From NCBI GenBank assembly GCA_024663395.1, contig JANFAH010000008.1, positions 2,108,001-2,172,000 of the forward strand: 64,000 nt of DNA. Reading direction: 5' to 3'. The stretch is from Pisolithus tinctorius. Its lineage: Eukaryota; Basidiomycota; Agaricomycetes; Boletales; Pisolithaceae. The translations under genes were made by a program, and so were the position numbers. The stretch's first letter is position 1, and every line of letters starts with the position of its first letter. Under the pieces are notes generated by a model. It had not been told where the DNA came from, made no database searches, and saw nothing but the letters and a program-made list of their open reading frames with translations. Positions 35,084 to 45,297 of the stretch are shown one piece after another.

Positions 35084-35520
35084 AGCTATCATGGGACATC
35101 CCATCAGTCTCCAGGGAGGGGGGTGGGATGTCCCATGGTAGCCTCTGAAGCTATCATGGGACATCCCAATGGCCTCCAGAGAGGGGGATGGGATGTCCCA
35201 CAGTAGCCTCTAAAGCTATCGTGGGACATCCCATTGGTCTCCAGGGAGGGGGGTGGGATCTCCCACAGTAGCCTCTAAAGCTATCATGGGACATCCCTAT
35301 GGCCTCCAGAGAGGGGGATGGGATGTCCCACAGTAGCCTCTGAAGCTATCATGGGACATCCCACTGGCCTCCAGAGAGGGGAGTGGGATGTCCCACAGTA
35401 GCCTCTGAAGCTATCATGGGACATCCCATCAGCCTCCAGGGAGGGGAGTGGGATATCCCATCATAGCCTCTGAAGCTATCATGGGACATCCCACTGGCCT
35501 TCAGAGAGGAGGGCTGAGAT
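35084..35520. repeat. 65-bp minisatellite (seven units plus a partial eighth)
   Basis: Units start with AGCTATCATGGGACATCCC at 35084, 35149, 35214, 35279, 35344, 35409 and 35474; period exactly 65. Each unit contains TGGGACATCCCA and its reverse complement TGGGATGTCCCA, so each can form its own stem around a purine-rich GAGAGGGG loop. No coding role is apparent. Confidence 0.95.
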
Positions 35521-36084
35521 GCATGTAGTATGATCTTATCAAGGAGCACTCTTGCCATCAACAAGGGAACTTACATACATAGGCACTCATAGGAGAGGTC
35601 TGAATCCATTAAAATTCATTACAATAATGCAATGCTCACTGCCATAGGCATTGTATGAGTTCTGGAAATGACACCACACACAAACATACTGATTGCCCAG
35701 TATTCTTCAAATCTGTGCATAATAAGTTGTATTACATGGTTTTAGAATGGCAGTGACTCTCACATATCCCCCCACTTTGACAGGTGTGCTCATCATCCTG
35801 GATGATCATGACAGCTATGTATGTTTTTCTGATCAGAAGTGGCATTTCAATGTGAATATGAACTGCACTTTTTTGAGCTAAGGACCCCTGACACCTAAGG
35901 CAGTCATGGGACAGCCCAAAATATATTACCAAAGGGCTGGGATTATGGGACATCCCAGGTCCTGCAAACTGTAAATAGCCCTGGGACATGGCCAGATGTC
36001 CCTGGCATGACCTGGTCTGAGTGGCTTTTAGCTTGGATGATTTGGAGAAAAACTTCAGCCTAAATGCTTATGGAAATGGGTTAC
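35521..36084. other. Gene-free interval with dispersed GGGACA motifs
   Basis: No gene seen. Three further imperfect TGGGACA(TC)CC words at about 35904, 35946 and 35983-35999 look like dispersed pieces of the minisatellite core. Copia homology starts at about 36085. Confidence 0.6.
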
Positions 36085-36337
36085 CTGAAGTGCTTGTTTG
36101 AGTCTGTAAAGTGCATGATAAAGGCACCAGACAATGTTGCTAGAGTCACAAAAACCTGGAGGGGGACGAAGATAAATTTCTTCCTCGAGTTTGCCATTTA
36201 AAAAGGCAGATTTCATGTCCATCTGATGAACTTTGAGGTTGTACTTAGCAGCAAGGGCAAGCAGAATTCTTATTGTAGAGAACTTGGCTACAGGTGCAAA
36301 CATCTCCATGTAGTCAATGCCATGCACCTGTGTAAAC
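36085..36337 (-). pseudogene. pol: Copia RT core fragment
   Basis: HGIDYMEMFAPVAKFSTIR, VHQMDMKSAFLNGKLEEEIY and PPGF...LYHALYRLKQA are diagnostic copia RT motifs. The frame joins the 37299 piece (KEFTQVHGIDY) when the solo LTR and one TAAAC copy are removed. Homology ends near 36085, before the YVDD box, so the catalytic core is lost. Confidence 0.88.
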
Positions 36338-37298
36338 TGTCATATCCATGACTCTCAGACTCAGACTCAGCCCAGTTCAGACCCCTAGCCCCTAACTCCG
36401 GTCAACTCCGGTCCTGGTCCAGCCTAGAAAACCTAATTCCGGCCTAGAGAACTCAACTCCAGCCCTAGGAAACCCAACTCCGGTCTAAATAACTTAAGTC
36501 CGGTGTTTTACCCCTATCTCCGGTCCATTTCGGCCTCTCGGCCTTGCGCTGCTCCACCCCGGTCCTCCCAGGTCTATGTCCGGGTCACCCGGACATAACT
36601 CCGGTCTGTTTCCCTTTGTTTGTACTATATTTAGTCTAGCCCGCTCATCAGACTTTGCTTACTGTACAATCCTGTGTCTGACCCCAGTTATGCTGGTCAC
36701 CCGGACTTTGGCTATTAGCCTCTGCATAGCCACTGTGGCTATCCTCGTCTTGCTAATCATCTCACTAATAGCTTATTCACAAGTCCGGCTCTATGTTCAT
36801 TATCCCGGACCGGCCTCATGTATTTAACCCCTGTACATACTTTGTAGCACCCTCAGTCAGAATATCAACTTAGTATTACCCTCAACTCCGTACTACCCCT
36901 TGAGACTACTCTATAGCTAAGGCTGAGCCTTAAGCTATCCCTGACCCCTGTCCTGGACCTCTCCCTGGCTTGCATAAGGGTACAGCACATAAGCTGAGAC
37001 CAAGGGAGGTAGATCCAACCCCGGACCAGCTTCCCCCTGTGCGCACCCCAAGACCGGTCGGTTTCCCACGCTACCGGTCTTATTCCCGCGCTCCTGGCCT
37101 TAAGTCCGGTCCTCCAGACTTAGCCCCTGACCTCTGGCCTTGACTCTGGTCCAACCAGACTTGGCCCCTGTCTCTCGGCCTTGACTTAGGCCACTTGGAC
37201 TTAAGCCCTGTCTTCCGGCCTTGACTCTGGCCACCTGGGCTAGCCCCTGTCACCCGGTCTTGAAGCCCGGTCACCCAAGGGTAAACCCATACTTCACA
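36338..37298 (+). repeat. Solo LTR (961 bp) inserted in copia RT
   Basis: TGTCATATCC...ACTTCACA ends, with a perfect TAAAC target duplication (36333-36337 and 37299-37303). Very rich in CCGGTC/CTCCGG words and TATTTAA at 36821. The termini resemble those of the gypsy A family (TGTCA...TTGACA), so I assign it to gypsy. Strand is assumed from the TATTTAA box. No internal region remains. Confidence 0.85.
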
Positions 37299-37968
37299 TA
37301 AACTCTTTTGCAATGAGTCATGCCTTGTATTTATCAATTTCACCTGTCAGTCCTCGTTTTATTTTGTAGTCCCATTTTGAGTCAATGATCTTTTGATCAG
37401 GCAGCTGAGGAAGCTCCTTGTATAATCCTATATTCTTAAACATCGTGAGTTCATCAGCCATGGCTGCATACCAGCAATCAGTGTCAGGACAATGCATTGC
37501 CTCTGCAAAGGTTGTGGGTTTGTGATCACATGATGTGTTTGCTTGGTAAGCGCTGTGGTGTTGCTGTTTGCCATGAGGCCTATCACTGCCTTTGCTCGCC
37601 ATTTCTATGCTCTCTGGTGCTCTCTCGCCACTCCTGCCACCTTCATCCCTTCCCACAGCATCCCCCACCACAGGTAGTGTCCATCATTCATAGGCATTGA
37701 CAAAATACCTTTGATCATCATCTTTTACAGGCATTTTTTGAATTCTAGATGATCTTCTGACACCTGGAGGTGGAATTGGGACTGGATATGGTCCTGGAGG
37801 CATGTGTGATGACCCAGGGCATTGACCAGGCATAGGCATCGCCTGACACCTTTGTTCCAAGGTGCATTTGTCCTCATCATTCCCATGGTTCAACCCACTA
37901 ACACCTTTTTCACTCTGGACTTGAAATTCAGGCTCAGGCATCAAAATGACCTGATCATTTGTGATCGC
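37299..37968 (-). pseudogene. pol: Copia linker and RT N-terminus
   Basis: Encodes PPGVRRSSRIQKMP (the conserved RRSxR block upstream of copia RT), then FAEAMHCPDTDCWYAAMADEL, ELPQLPDQKIIDSKWDYKIK and KYKA*LIAKEF. Two in-frame TGA codons (after AYE and after KYKA) replace other codons; the second stands where relatives have arginine. Confidence 0.85.
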
Positions 37969-39814
37969 TGTCACACACCAAAGGTGTTGTGGACATGGTT
38001 ACAGCTGACTCTGCCTAACTCGTTGACGAGTTGTGTGTAATGCCCATGCATGCAGATGAAGACTAAAGGCCTCATGCGTAGAAAGACTGCTGGACATTAA
38101 CAGTCATCCTTCGCACAAGAACGAGTTGTCAGTGCTAAAGAGAAAAGAGGAAGTGAGTTAAGCGCACATTAAAGGTTTTTAGTGCCCATGTATGGCATTC
38201 CAGTTTTCATCATATCTCCACCATTTCCAAAGATATTGACTCCATTCTCACACTTGCTTGAAGTGCTCAGCCATGCGATTCTGCCTTCCAAATTTGGAGA
38301 GGATCCTCGCACCCTACACATTTCTACAGCACTCCATCCATCAGACACTCATTTCGCTAAGTCCATCAATCATGGCCACCTCTTCATTGATCATCTCACT
38401 TGTCTCATTTGCCAGAGACAGTGGCTACATATACCTGCCAGGTGTTCCCACCAGCTTCCATCCTGAAGCCCCCTGGTTCATCCCGTCCTTGTCAGCCCCA
38501 TCTCATCCCATGCAGCTTGGTCAGTGTGTTCTCCTTGTCAGTATGACTTCCAGAAGGACGTTCTTTGGTCGCCTCAGGTCTGTCACTTGGCTAGAAAGGT
38601 CTTATGTGGTCGTTTCAGTCTCCCCGGTTGATGAAGCATATGGATCATTCCTCCCTGCTCCCTGCACCATCTTTATTCCAATCTCGTCCATCATTCTCCC
38701 CACATTGCGAGAGCTGCAGCATAATCTACTGTTCTCCAGCCTCCCAGATCGCATCCATGATGAGTATGATGCACATCTTGCCTTCTTACTGCAAGATCCA
38801 GCAGAAGACATCCCCCCTTCTCCTCCTCCTCTGTCAGAGCCCCATTCATGAAGTTTTTGTTAACTTTGCTGAGAGGATGGAAGGGTGGGAGACGTGATCA
38901 CTTATGCTCCCATTGCCCCACAGACCCCCAATGCCCTAGCCCCCTTTGATGCCTGACTCATGCCCTTCAATTCTGGAATTAATACTTCCTTATCTGGAAA
39001 CACTGTCCATCTGTCATGCCATCTTTGGATCTAGAGATGTCTCCACTGAGATCTGACTTGCATTGCCACCCCCTAATGTGATATCAGTGCACTTACTCAG
39101 TTTCTGACTCTGTTTGACTCATTTTGTGATATTTTGACTGTCCTTGACTTGTTTATTGCCAATACTTACCAATCCTCTTTGCTTGCTTACTTTTCATTTC
39201 TCACTTACTCATCATGATTACTCAGTCCTTACTCATTACTTACCAAGTGTTTGTGCCTTGTTTGTCACAAGCTGTGCTCCCCCCACAGTATATAAACCCC
39301 CATGTACTTAGCTACCCACAAGCAATCAGAAGCAATCCAGCAGTCAGTTCAGCTCAGCTCAGCATATCTCGTCATCGACAGTTGAGGCTCCACAAAGGGG
39401 TCTATCTGTCATCATTTGTATACTTGGTAGTTGAGGCTCATTCAGAAGAGTCTATCTGCCATCCTTCATCATCTGAAGCTTCTTCTTAGTCAGCAGTCTT
39501 AGTCATCCCCCCACTCCTGCATAACTCATCATCAACTTGTGCAAGGAGCACATTTTATTGAAGTCCATTACTCCCAAGTCCTTTCAGCTGAACACCTTCA
39601 CTCTGTTCAGCATCCCCTGTCCAGTCATCACTTGCTTGTCTACTCCTGCATAACTCATCGATGACTTGTGCCAGGAGCACTCTACTTGAAGTCCCTCCCC
39701 CCACATCAGGTTTCTCTGCCCTCCAGGTTCCACAGAGGTAAACCACCACTCACTCATATTTGTCTTTGGTGTTGGATTTGTTTGGTTTACACCAGCTTTC
39801 CACACTTTGACTCA
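37969..39814 (+). mobile_element. Element X, copy 1: 1.85-kb LTR-like unit with an ORF
   Basis: Begins TGTCACACACC and ends near ...TTTGACTCA. It has the X ORF in its first half, several TGA(C/G)TCA/TTACTCA words, a TATATAAA box at 39289-39296 and an AGTCAGTTCAGCTCAGCTC stretch after it. It lies in copia between the integrase and RT regions. Its size and TG...CA-type ends suggest a very long solo LTR, but a non-autonomous complete element cannot be excluded. The target duplication is not clear for this copy. Confidence 0.7.
38258..38851 (+). CDS. ORF of element X (197 codons; unrecognised protein)
   Basis: Uninterrupted frame. The ATG at 38258 gives 197 residues, but an internal ATG at 38372 (MATSSLIIS) is the start shared with copy 2, giving 159 residues. 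Conserved blocks among the three copies are YLPGVPTSF, SMTSRRTFFG, LRSVxxLERSYVVxSVSP, AYGSFLPAPCxIFIPxxSI and RIHDEYDAHL, then an acidic, proline-rich tail ending SEPHS. No transmembrane segment or known motif recognised. The ORF lies upstream of the TATA box, so it needs its own promoter or read-through from outside. Function unknown. Confidence 0.6.
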   Translation: MKCSAMRFCLPNLERILAPYTFLQHSIHQTLISLSPSIMATSSLIISLVSFARDSGYIYLPGVPTSFHPEAPWFIPSLSAPSHPMQLGQCVLLVSMTSRRTFFGRLRSVTWLERSYVVVSVSPVDEAYGSFLPAPCTIFIPISSIILPTLRELQHNLLFSSLPDRIHDEYDAHLAFLLQDPAEDIPPSPPPLSEPHS

Positions 39815-40304
39815 CCTTGCCTCATTGCCATTGGTAGTCATAGTGTCATCTATGTCCCCCCAGTCATGTACTAGGTTATTTCGCTGCATCCAAGCTGTCA
39901 GAGCTGCTGTTTTCCTCTGTAGGTGGGTACTTGTGCCCTTGAGCATTCTGATCACTGATAGCAGGTGCTACAGGCTTCATTTCCTTGATGACAATGTCAA
40001 TCTGGACTTGGGACTTGTCTGTCCCATCTCCCTCAACGAAAACAACATCACACAACTCCATGATCTGACCCAAAGTCTTCTGTACACAGGTGTATGCCTT
40101 CTTGTTCTCTGAGTAGCCTAGGAACTGACATTCGAGGGACTTAACTCCCAGCTTCTGCTGCCTTTCCTCAGGTATGTGGGCATGTGCTGTGCTTCCAAAA
40201 ACCCATAGATGAGAAATTACTGGTTTATTCCCTGTGTATGCTTTGTAGGGTGTAAGATCTTGCTTGAGTGCCCTTGTAGGCAGGTGATTTATTATGTGCA
40301 CTGC
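39815..40304 (-). pseudogene. pol: Copia integrase C-terminal region
   Basis: HIINHLPTRALKQDLTPYKAYTGNKP, HLWVFGSTAHAHIPEERQQKLG, CQFLGYSENKKAY and the following acidic linker are typical of the region after the copia DDE core. It joins the 42292 piece as ILHAV|HIINHLP when X copy 2 and one CTGC duplicate are removed. It ends in a TAA near 39876; the last ~60 bp up to X copy 1 are uncertain. Confidence 0.85.
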
Positions 40305-40397
40305 TGTGAGTCAAAGTGTGGTTCAGTGGTGGAAACCAACCAAAACCAACACAAAAGACAATAAGAGCAAGTGGTGGTGTGCCTATGCAGTACCTAG

Positions 40398-40551
40398 TGT
40401 TGGAACATAAAGTGCCCCTGTGGTACTTGACCACTGTGCGATATTTTGGCTGCTTACATAAGCTGAAATAGCGCACCTACTTGTAGTATTTTCTACTAGT
40501 ATTCCCTCAGTAGTTTGTTCACTACTGAGGTAGCCTACAGATATTTCTACA
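40398..40551 (+). repeat. Small solo LTR (154 bp) inside X copy 2
   Basis: TGTTGGAACATAAAG...ATTTCTACA with a perfect CCTAG target duplication (40393-40397 and 40552-40556). X copy 3 has the uninterrupted empty site (GTACCTAGATGG). The termini are copia-like. It contains short inverted words (CTACTAGTA; CTCAGTAG/CTACTGAG). Confidence 0.88.
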
Positions 40552-41423
40552 CCTAGATGGTAGAACCTTTGACCTGGGTGGGTTTTTGTGAGTTACAACA
40601 CTTGAAGACAAGTGCTGAGGGTTAGGGGTACTCCTGACAAAGAAGGAGCAGGAATGTGAGAGAAAGCGATAGGGTAGACTGCTGTCAGCCTACAGAAGGA
40701 TGGAGGGTGACTTAATTCGATGCTCTGAGCTGCACTGAGCTCAGGGAGGACTTGGAGTGAAGTAGATTGATGATAGATGATAATAAGTGAAGTAGACGAT
40801 AGTTAGACCCTTAATAAAGTCTCAACTATTGAAGCTGCTGAATGAATTACTGAGTGATGATAAAATGCGAGCAAGAGGGGCTCTCTGATGTCTTATTCTC
40901 CTTTCAGCTATCTAAGTACAGTGATTTATATACAGTACAGGTGCATTGCCTATGGAAAACAAGGTGCAAACACTTGGTAAGTGATTGGTAACTGATGAGT
41001 AAGGAAAGTAAGCAGTGGGTAATCATCTTAGAAAGCATTGGTGAGCATTGGTAAGGATAAGTAAGCCAAAAAGTGAAGAATCAGTAAGCAAGGTCAAAAG
41101 ATTGGTAAGTATTGGCAACAGGTGAGTCAAAGACAGTCAGAATGTCAAAGTATGAGTCAAGTAATGTCAAAAACTGGGAAAGCGCACTGGAATTGCATTA
41201 GGGGGAGGCTGTGCATGTCACATCTCAAAGAGATTGCTTCTGGGCCAAAGTGGGATGACAGAGAGGCAGCACTGATCTGATGCTGATATAGTACATCCAA
41301 AAGTGGACAGGGTGAGTCAGATGTCAACAGGGGTCAAGCTTTGGGGGTCTGTGGGGTGACAGGAGCATAGGGGATTGCAACTTTCCCCCCCTAACTGTCC
41401 TCTCAGTGAAGCAAGTAAAAACT

Positions 41424-41916
41424 TCATGAATGAGGTTCTGTTGGAAGAGAGGATGAAGGGGGAGTGTCTTCTGCTGTATCTTGCAACAAGGAGGCAGATG
41501 TGCATCATACTCATCATGGATGTGACCAGGGAGAGTGGAGAACAGTAGATTATACTGTAGCTGTCACAATTTTGGAAGAACGATGGATGAGACTGGTATG
41601 AAGATGTTGCAGGGAGCAGGGAGGAAGGATCCATATGCTTCTTGGACTGGAGAGACTGAAATGACCACATAAGACCTTTCCAAGCAAATGACAGACCTGA
41701 GGCAACCAAAGAATGTCCTCCTAGAGGTCATACTGACAAAAAGAATGTGCTGTCCAAGCTGGATGGGCTGAGAGGGGGCAGATGAGGATGGGATGTACCA
41801 GGATGCTTCAGGACAGAAGCTGGTAGGAACTCCTGGTAGATACATGTAGCCATGGTCCCTAGCAAAGGGGACAAGCAAAAGGGGACAAGTGAAATGATTG
41901 ATGTGGAGGTGGCCAT
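41424..41916 (-). pseudogene. X ORF, copy 2 (damaged)
   Basis: Starts MATSTSIISLVPF at 41916, corresponding to the internal ATG of copy 1. A short duplication (GGGGACAAG repeated near 41862-41890) shifts the frame. Thereafter the conserved blocks YLPGVPTSF, SMTSRRTFFG, LERSYVVISVSP and SFLPAPCNIFIPVSSIVLPK are read in the other frame. A TGA stands where an arginine codon is expected after LPKL. It ends at the same stop context as copies 1 and 3. Confidence 0.65.
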
Positions 41917-42291
41917 ATCAGAAGAATTAGCAAAATGAGCATCTTTTGGAGGGAGTGCTGTTGAAACATGTGGAGTGCACAAATCCTTTCCAATTTTGGA
42001 AGGTAGGATCGCATGGCTGAGCACTACAAGTGAGTGTGGGAATTGTTTCAGTATCTGCAGAGATGGCAGAGATATGTCAAAAACCAGAATGCCATACACG
42101 AGCGCTTAAGAATCTTTTATCAGCACTTAACTCACTTCCTTCCTTTTTCTTTGGCATTGACGACTTGTTCTTGTGTGAGGGATGACTGCTGACATTTCTG
42201 GCTGTCCTTCTTTGCATGAGGGCTATGGTCTTCATCTCCATTTGTCAGCTGCATCCATGTCTGCCTCACCAAACACATTTGGTGTGTGACA

Positions 42292-43381
42292 CTGCATGGA
42301 GGATTGCATCTCCCCAGTACTTGTTGGGTAGGCCAGCATTGCTTAGCATAGCACATGCAGACTCTACAATGGTGCGGTACATGTGCTCTGCTACTCCATT
42401 TTCCTGTGGTGTATATGCATTCATCTTCTCATGGTGTATCCCTTTGGACTTCAGGTAGGCTTCGAATTCCTTCAAGCCATATTCACCACCACCACTGCTG
42501 CAAAGGTAGTTTGGCCAACAACCTGTCTCTGCTTCTGCTCTCTCGAAGTACTGCTTCATGAGTGCAAAGACTTTGTCCTTTGATTTAGCCAATTTTACCA
42601 CTAGATGATGTGAATGGCCATTGATAAAGGTTACAAAGTACTTGTGGCCTGTCCATGCTGTTGTCTCCATGGGTCCACACATGTCTGTGTAGGTCCGATG
42701 TAGTATGCACAGATTTTCCACATCTGACTTTGATGAGATAGGGTCCTGGTGTTGTTTGCCTTCAAGGCAGGCCTTGCATGTGTGTGTGCTAATCTCCCTG
42801 GTCCCTATGATATCCATTCCAGACACCATGTCCTTGTCCCACAGATTTAGGACATGTTTGACATTGGCATGTCCAAGACAGCAGTGCCACATAATTAGAG
42901 TAGCTTTGGACATTGTTGTCCAAGAGATGAGAGCCATGTATGGCTCATTTGCATCAAGTGCATCTGGGGTATTGATGATATAGGCAGCATGGCTCCCTGA
43001 TACAACACTAGCTTCAAGTATGTAGAGGGATCTGCATTTGGTGGTGAGAGCTACAACCTGGCCTTGTGCATGAACCTGGCATGTCCATTCTCCAAAGGTA
43101 ACTTTTAATCCTTTTGAGGCCAAAGAGGGGACTGACATGAAATTTGTGTCAAGATCAGGAACATAGTATACATCTCATAGGATGGTTTTGCTCGTGCATC
43201 CATCCTTAAGGTGCATGGAGAGTTCAATTCTCCCCTTGCCTATGGCTGGGATTGATCTGCCATCACTGATGATCACTGGTTGAGGGGGTACCAGTTTTCC
43301 AAACATCATAAACCATGACTGCTGGCAGCATATGTGTGCAGAGGCCCCAGAGTCTACAACCCACTCTGATGCGCTGGTTTC
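42292..43381 (-). pseudogene. pol: Copia protease and integrase core
   Basis: Protease SEWVVDSGASAHIC (DSGA active site, near 43367-43325), a GAG-pre-integrase finger (WHCCLGHANVKHV...CKACLEGKQ), integrase HRTYTDMCGPM, FVTFINGHSHH, SSGGGEYG (the catalytic aspartate expected before GGEY reads S) and TPQENGVAEH. One TGA (after SKTIL, at 43175-43177) breaks the frame. The left frame continues from gag across the Gypsy-1 site as CPE|TSASEW. Confidence 0.88.
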
Positions 43382-43906
43382 TGTCAAGTATGGGATGTCC
43401 AGGTTGAGGCCAGACCGGAGACCAAAGCAGGCACAAAGCTGAGGGGTTGGGATCAGGAGTGAAGTCAAGGGTTCAGATGGTTGGACTGTTTGGACTTAGC
43501 AACTGAGGATACAGTGCTATTCCCTTGTGTGGGTCTCAGTCCGAGTCCAAGGCCGAGATGGGGTTATCAGAGTATACTTAGTTGATTTCAGACTAAGGGG
43601 TACAGGCCAAGTATCTACAAGTTTATATACCAGAAGTAACTATAGTACAGAGACTGGTAATGCTGGTCTTGCAAAGATTGCTAAGACGATTGGTAAGACA
43701 AGGATTAGTAATGTATGACTAAGGTAGCAGAGACCGGGACAGAGTGGACCAGGGACAAGACTGGGCAGAGCTTAACCGAAGTGACAGACACTGCAAAGCA
43801 GTGTCTACCACACTAGGACATCTGGGGATAGAGGACAGGCGAGGCCAAGGCCGGACTGAGTGAGTGCAAGGCCAAGTCCAGCCAGGGTCGAGACATGGCT
43901 ATGACA
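43382..43906 (-). repeat. 3' LTR of Gypsy-1 (525 bp)
   Basis: Plus strand TGTCAAGTAT...CTATGACA. Followed on the plus strand by GTATCCCCCTCTTA, the complement of the polypurine tract (43907-43920). Confidence 0.95.
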
Positions 43907-44026
43907 GTATCCCCCTCTTAGGGGTCGAACCCATGAGACCCCTGCAAGAGTGGTAGGCTGAGTTTGAAAAACTGGTACTTGTGGCCCGCTAAGCCCTTTG
44001 CATCTTTCTTTCACATCCTATTCATC

Positions 44027-45104
44027 ATGTCTGATTTGAGGCCGACCAGTGTGACTGGCAACAACGACAAAAGCTGAGTTGTCATCAACTGGACCCAGGT
44101 ACTGGATGATGCCATCAGATATGATACTGACAATGAGGAAGAAGTGATGAAGGCAAAGTCGAAGGAAAGGAAAAGATGAAAGGTGGCTGAACAAGCCCAG
44201 CATGAAGAACAGGTGTGGCTTGAGGCTGAGAGGGTGGCGAGGGAGCAGGCCGAAGCCGAGAGGGCAGAGCAGGAGAGGGTCGAGGCCGAGAGGATAGCGC
44301 AGGAGGCTGAGGAGAAAAGGGCATGCAAGGAGGAAGAGAAGTGCAAGGCTGAGGAGGAAAAGGAGGCTGAGCGAAAATGCAAGGCCAAGACCGGGAAGAG
44401 TAGTGAGGCCAGGGGTGAGGTGAAGAGGGTGGTGATGGATCCTGGGTGAGTACCTTTTTAACCTTGTGTGTTTCCCTCCTAACAACGTTTTTAGTTGTAC
44501 CCGCTGCACCTGGGCAAACACCATCTGTGAGTTCCTCGTGGATGGTAACAAGAAGTGGGTTGCCTGCATACAGTGCAACCAATCCAAAGGCAAGTGCCGG
44601 TGGCCTGGGGATGGGAAGGACGCTGAGGCCGGTTCTAAGGCCAAGGCCAACAAAGGAAAGAAATGGAAGGCTGATGAAGAGATGCCAGAGCCTGGGCCGA
44701 GCCAGAAGAAGCGGGCGAAGTCAAAAGTGGTCGAGGTGTTGGAGATCGACGAGCCTGAGGCTGGAGGAAGCGGGCTAAGGGAAGCCAGCGCCGAGAGATA
44801 CTCAGGCCTGGAAAACAAGCTCAAGCGACTGATCGAGGCCATGGGGCTGATTGCCAACAACTTGGCCAGCCTCTTCGAACTTCATGAGACTGCAGTGGAA
44901 AACTCAGGCTGCATTGCCAACACTCTCGAGTCACTGCTCGACAAGTCCTATGGGTATGGGATGGCAGTGTCCCCCTTGGACTTGGGCTCATCTGAGCTCG
45001 ACTCCAATGAACTGCACAAGGAGGCCGAATGGTTGAGAACCCACAGCAAGGACAATGAGGAGGAGACCAAGGGGGAGGATGAGGCCATGGCCGAGGGCAA
45101 GTAG
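44027..45104 (+). pseudogene. Antisense Zn2Cys6/coiled-coil ORF of Gypsy-1
   Basis: Exon 1 is 44027-44445 and exon 2 is 44495-45104. The 49-nt intron (44446-44494) has a GTGAGT donor, a CTAAC branch-like word and a TTTTTAG acceptor. Exon 1 encodes an E/A/R coiled coil. Exon 2 opens with C-x2-C-x6-C-x12-C-x2-C-x6-C (residues 141-174), a K-rich linker with KKRAKSK (nuclear-localisation-like), VVEVLEIDEPE, the coiled coil YSGLENKLKRLIEAMGLIANN and an acidic tail. In-frame TGA codons sit at 44075-44077 and 44177-44179; the rest is open. The second TGA is shared with copy D. If translation starts downstream, a shorter Zn-cluster protein remains possible. Confidence 0.75.
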
Positions 45105-45297
45105 TACCCTAGCATAGGGACTTGTAGCCTTCTTTTTTTTTTTATCTCTGCGAATGTCATGTGTCCAGTGTCCGGTTTCAGTCTTGTATAGTAAGTGAGC
45201 ACAAACAAGAAAAAGGAAACAAAGTAAGTAAGGGATCAAAGAAAACTAGATACCGATAGAAAACAGAAACAGAAACTGAGGCCAGTGAGACCGGTCC

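Larger units (their letters stand above)
40305..42291 (-). mobile_element. Element X, copy 2 (1987 bp) inserted in copia integrase
   Basis: Minus-strand copy with ends TGTCACACACC...GACTCACA. The flanking CTGC duplication is at 40301-40304 and 42292-42295. The TATA box reverse complement is at 40925-40932. A 154-bp solo LTR interrupts it at 40398-40551. Removing X restores the integrase frame exactly. Confidence 0.85.
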
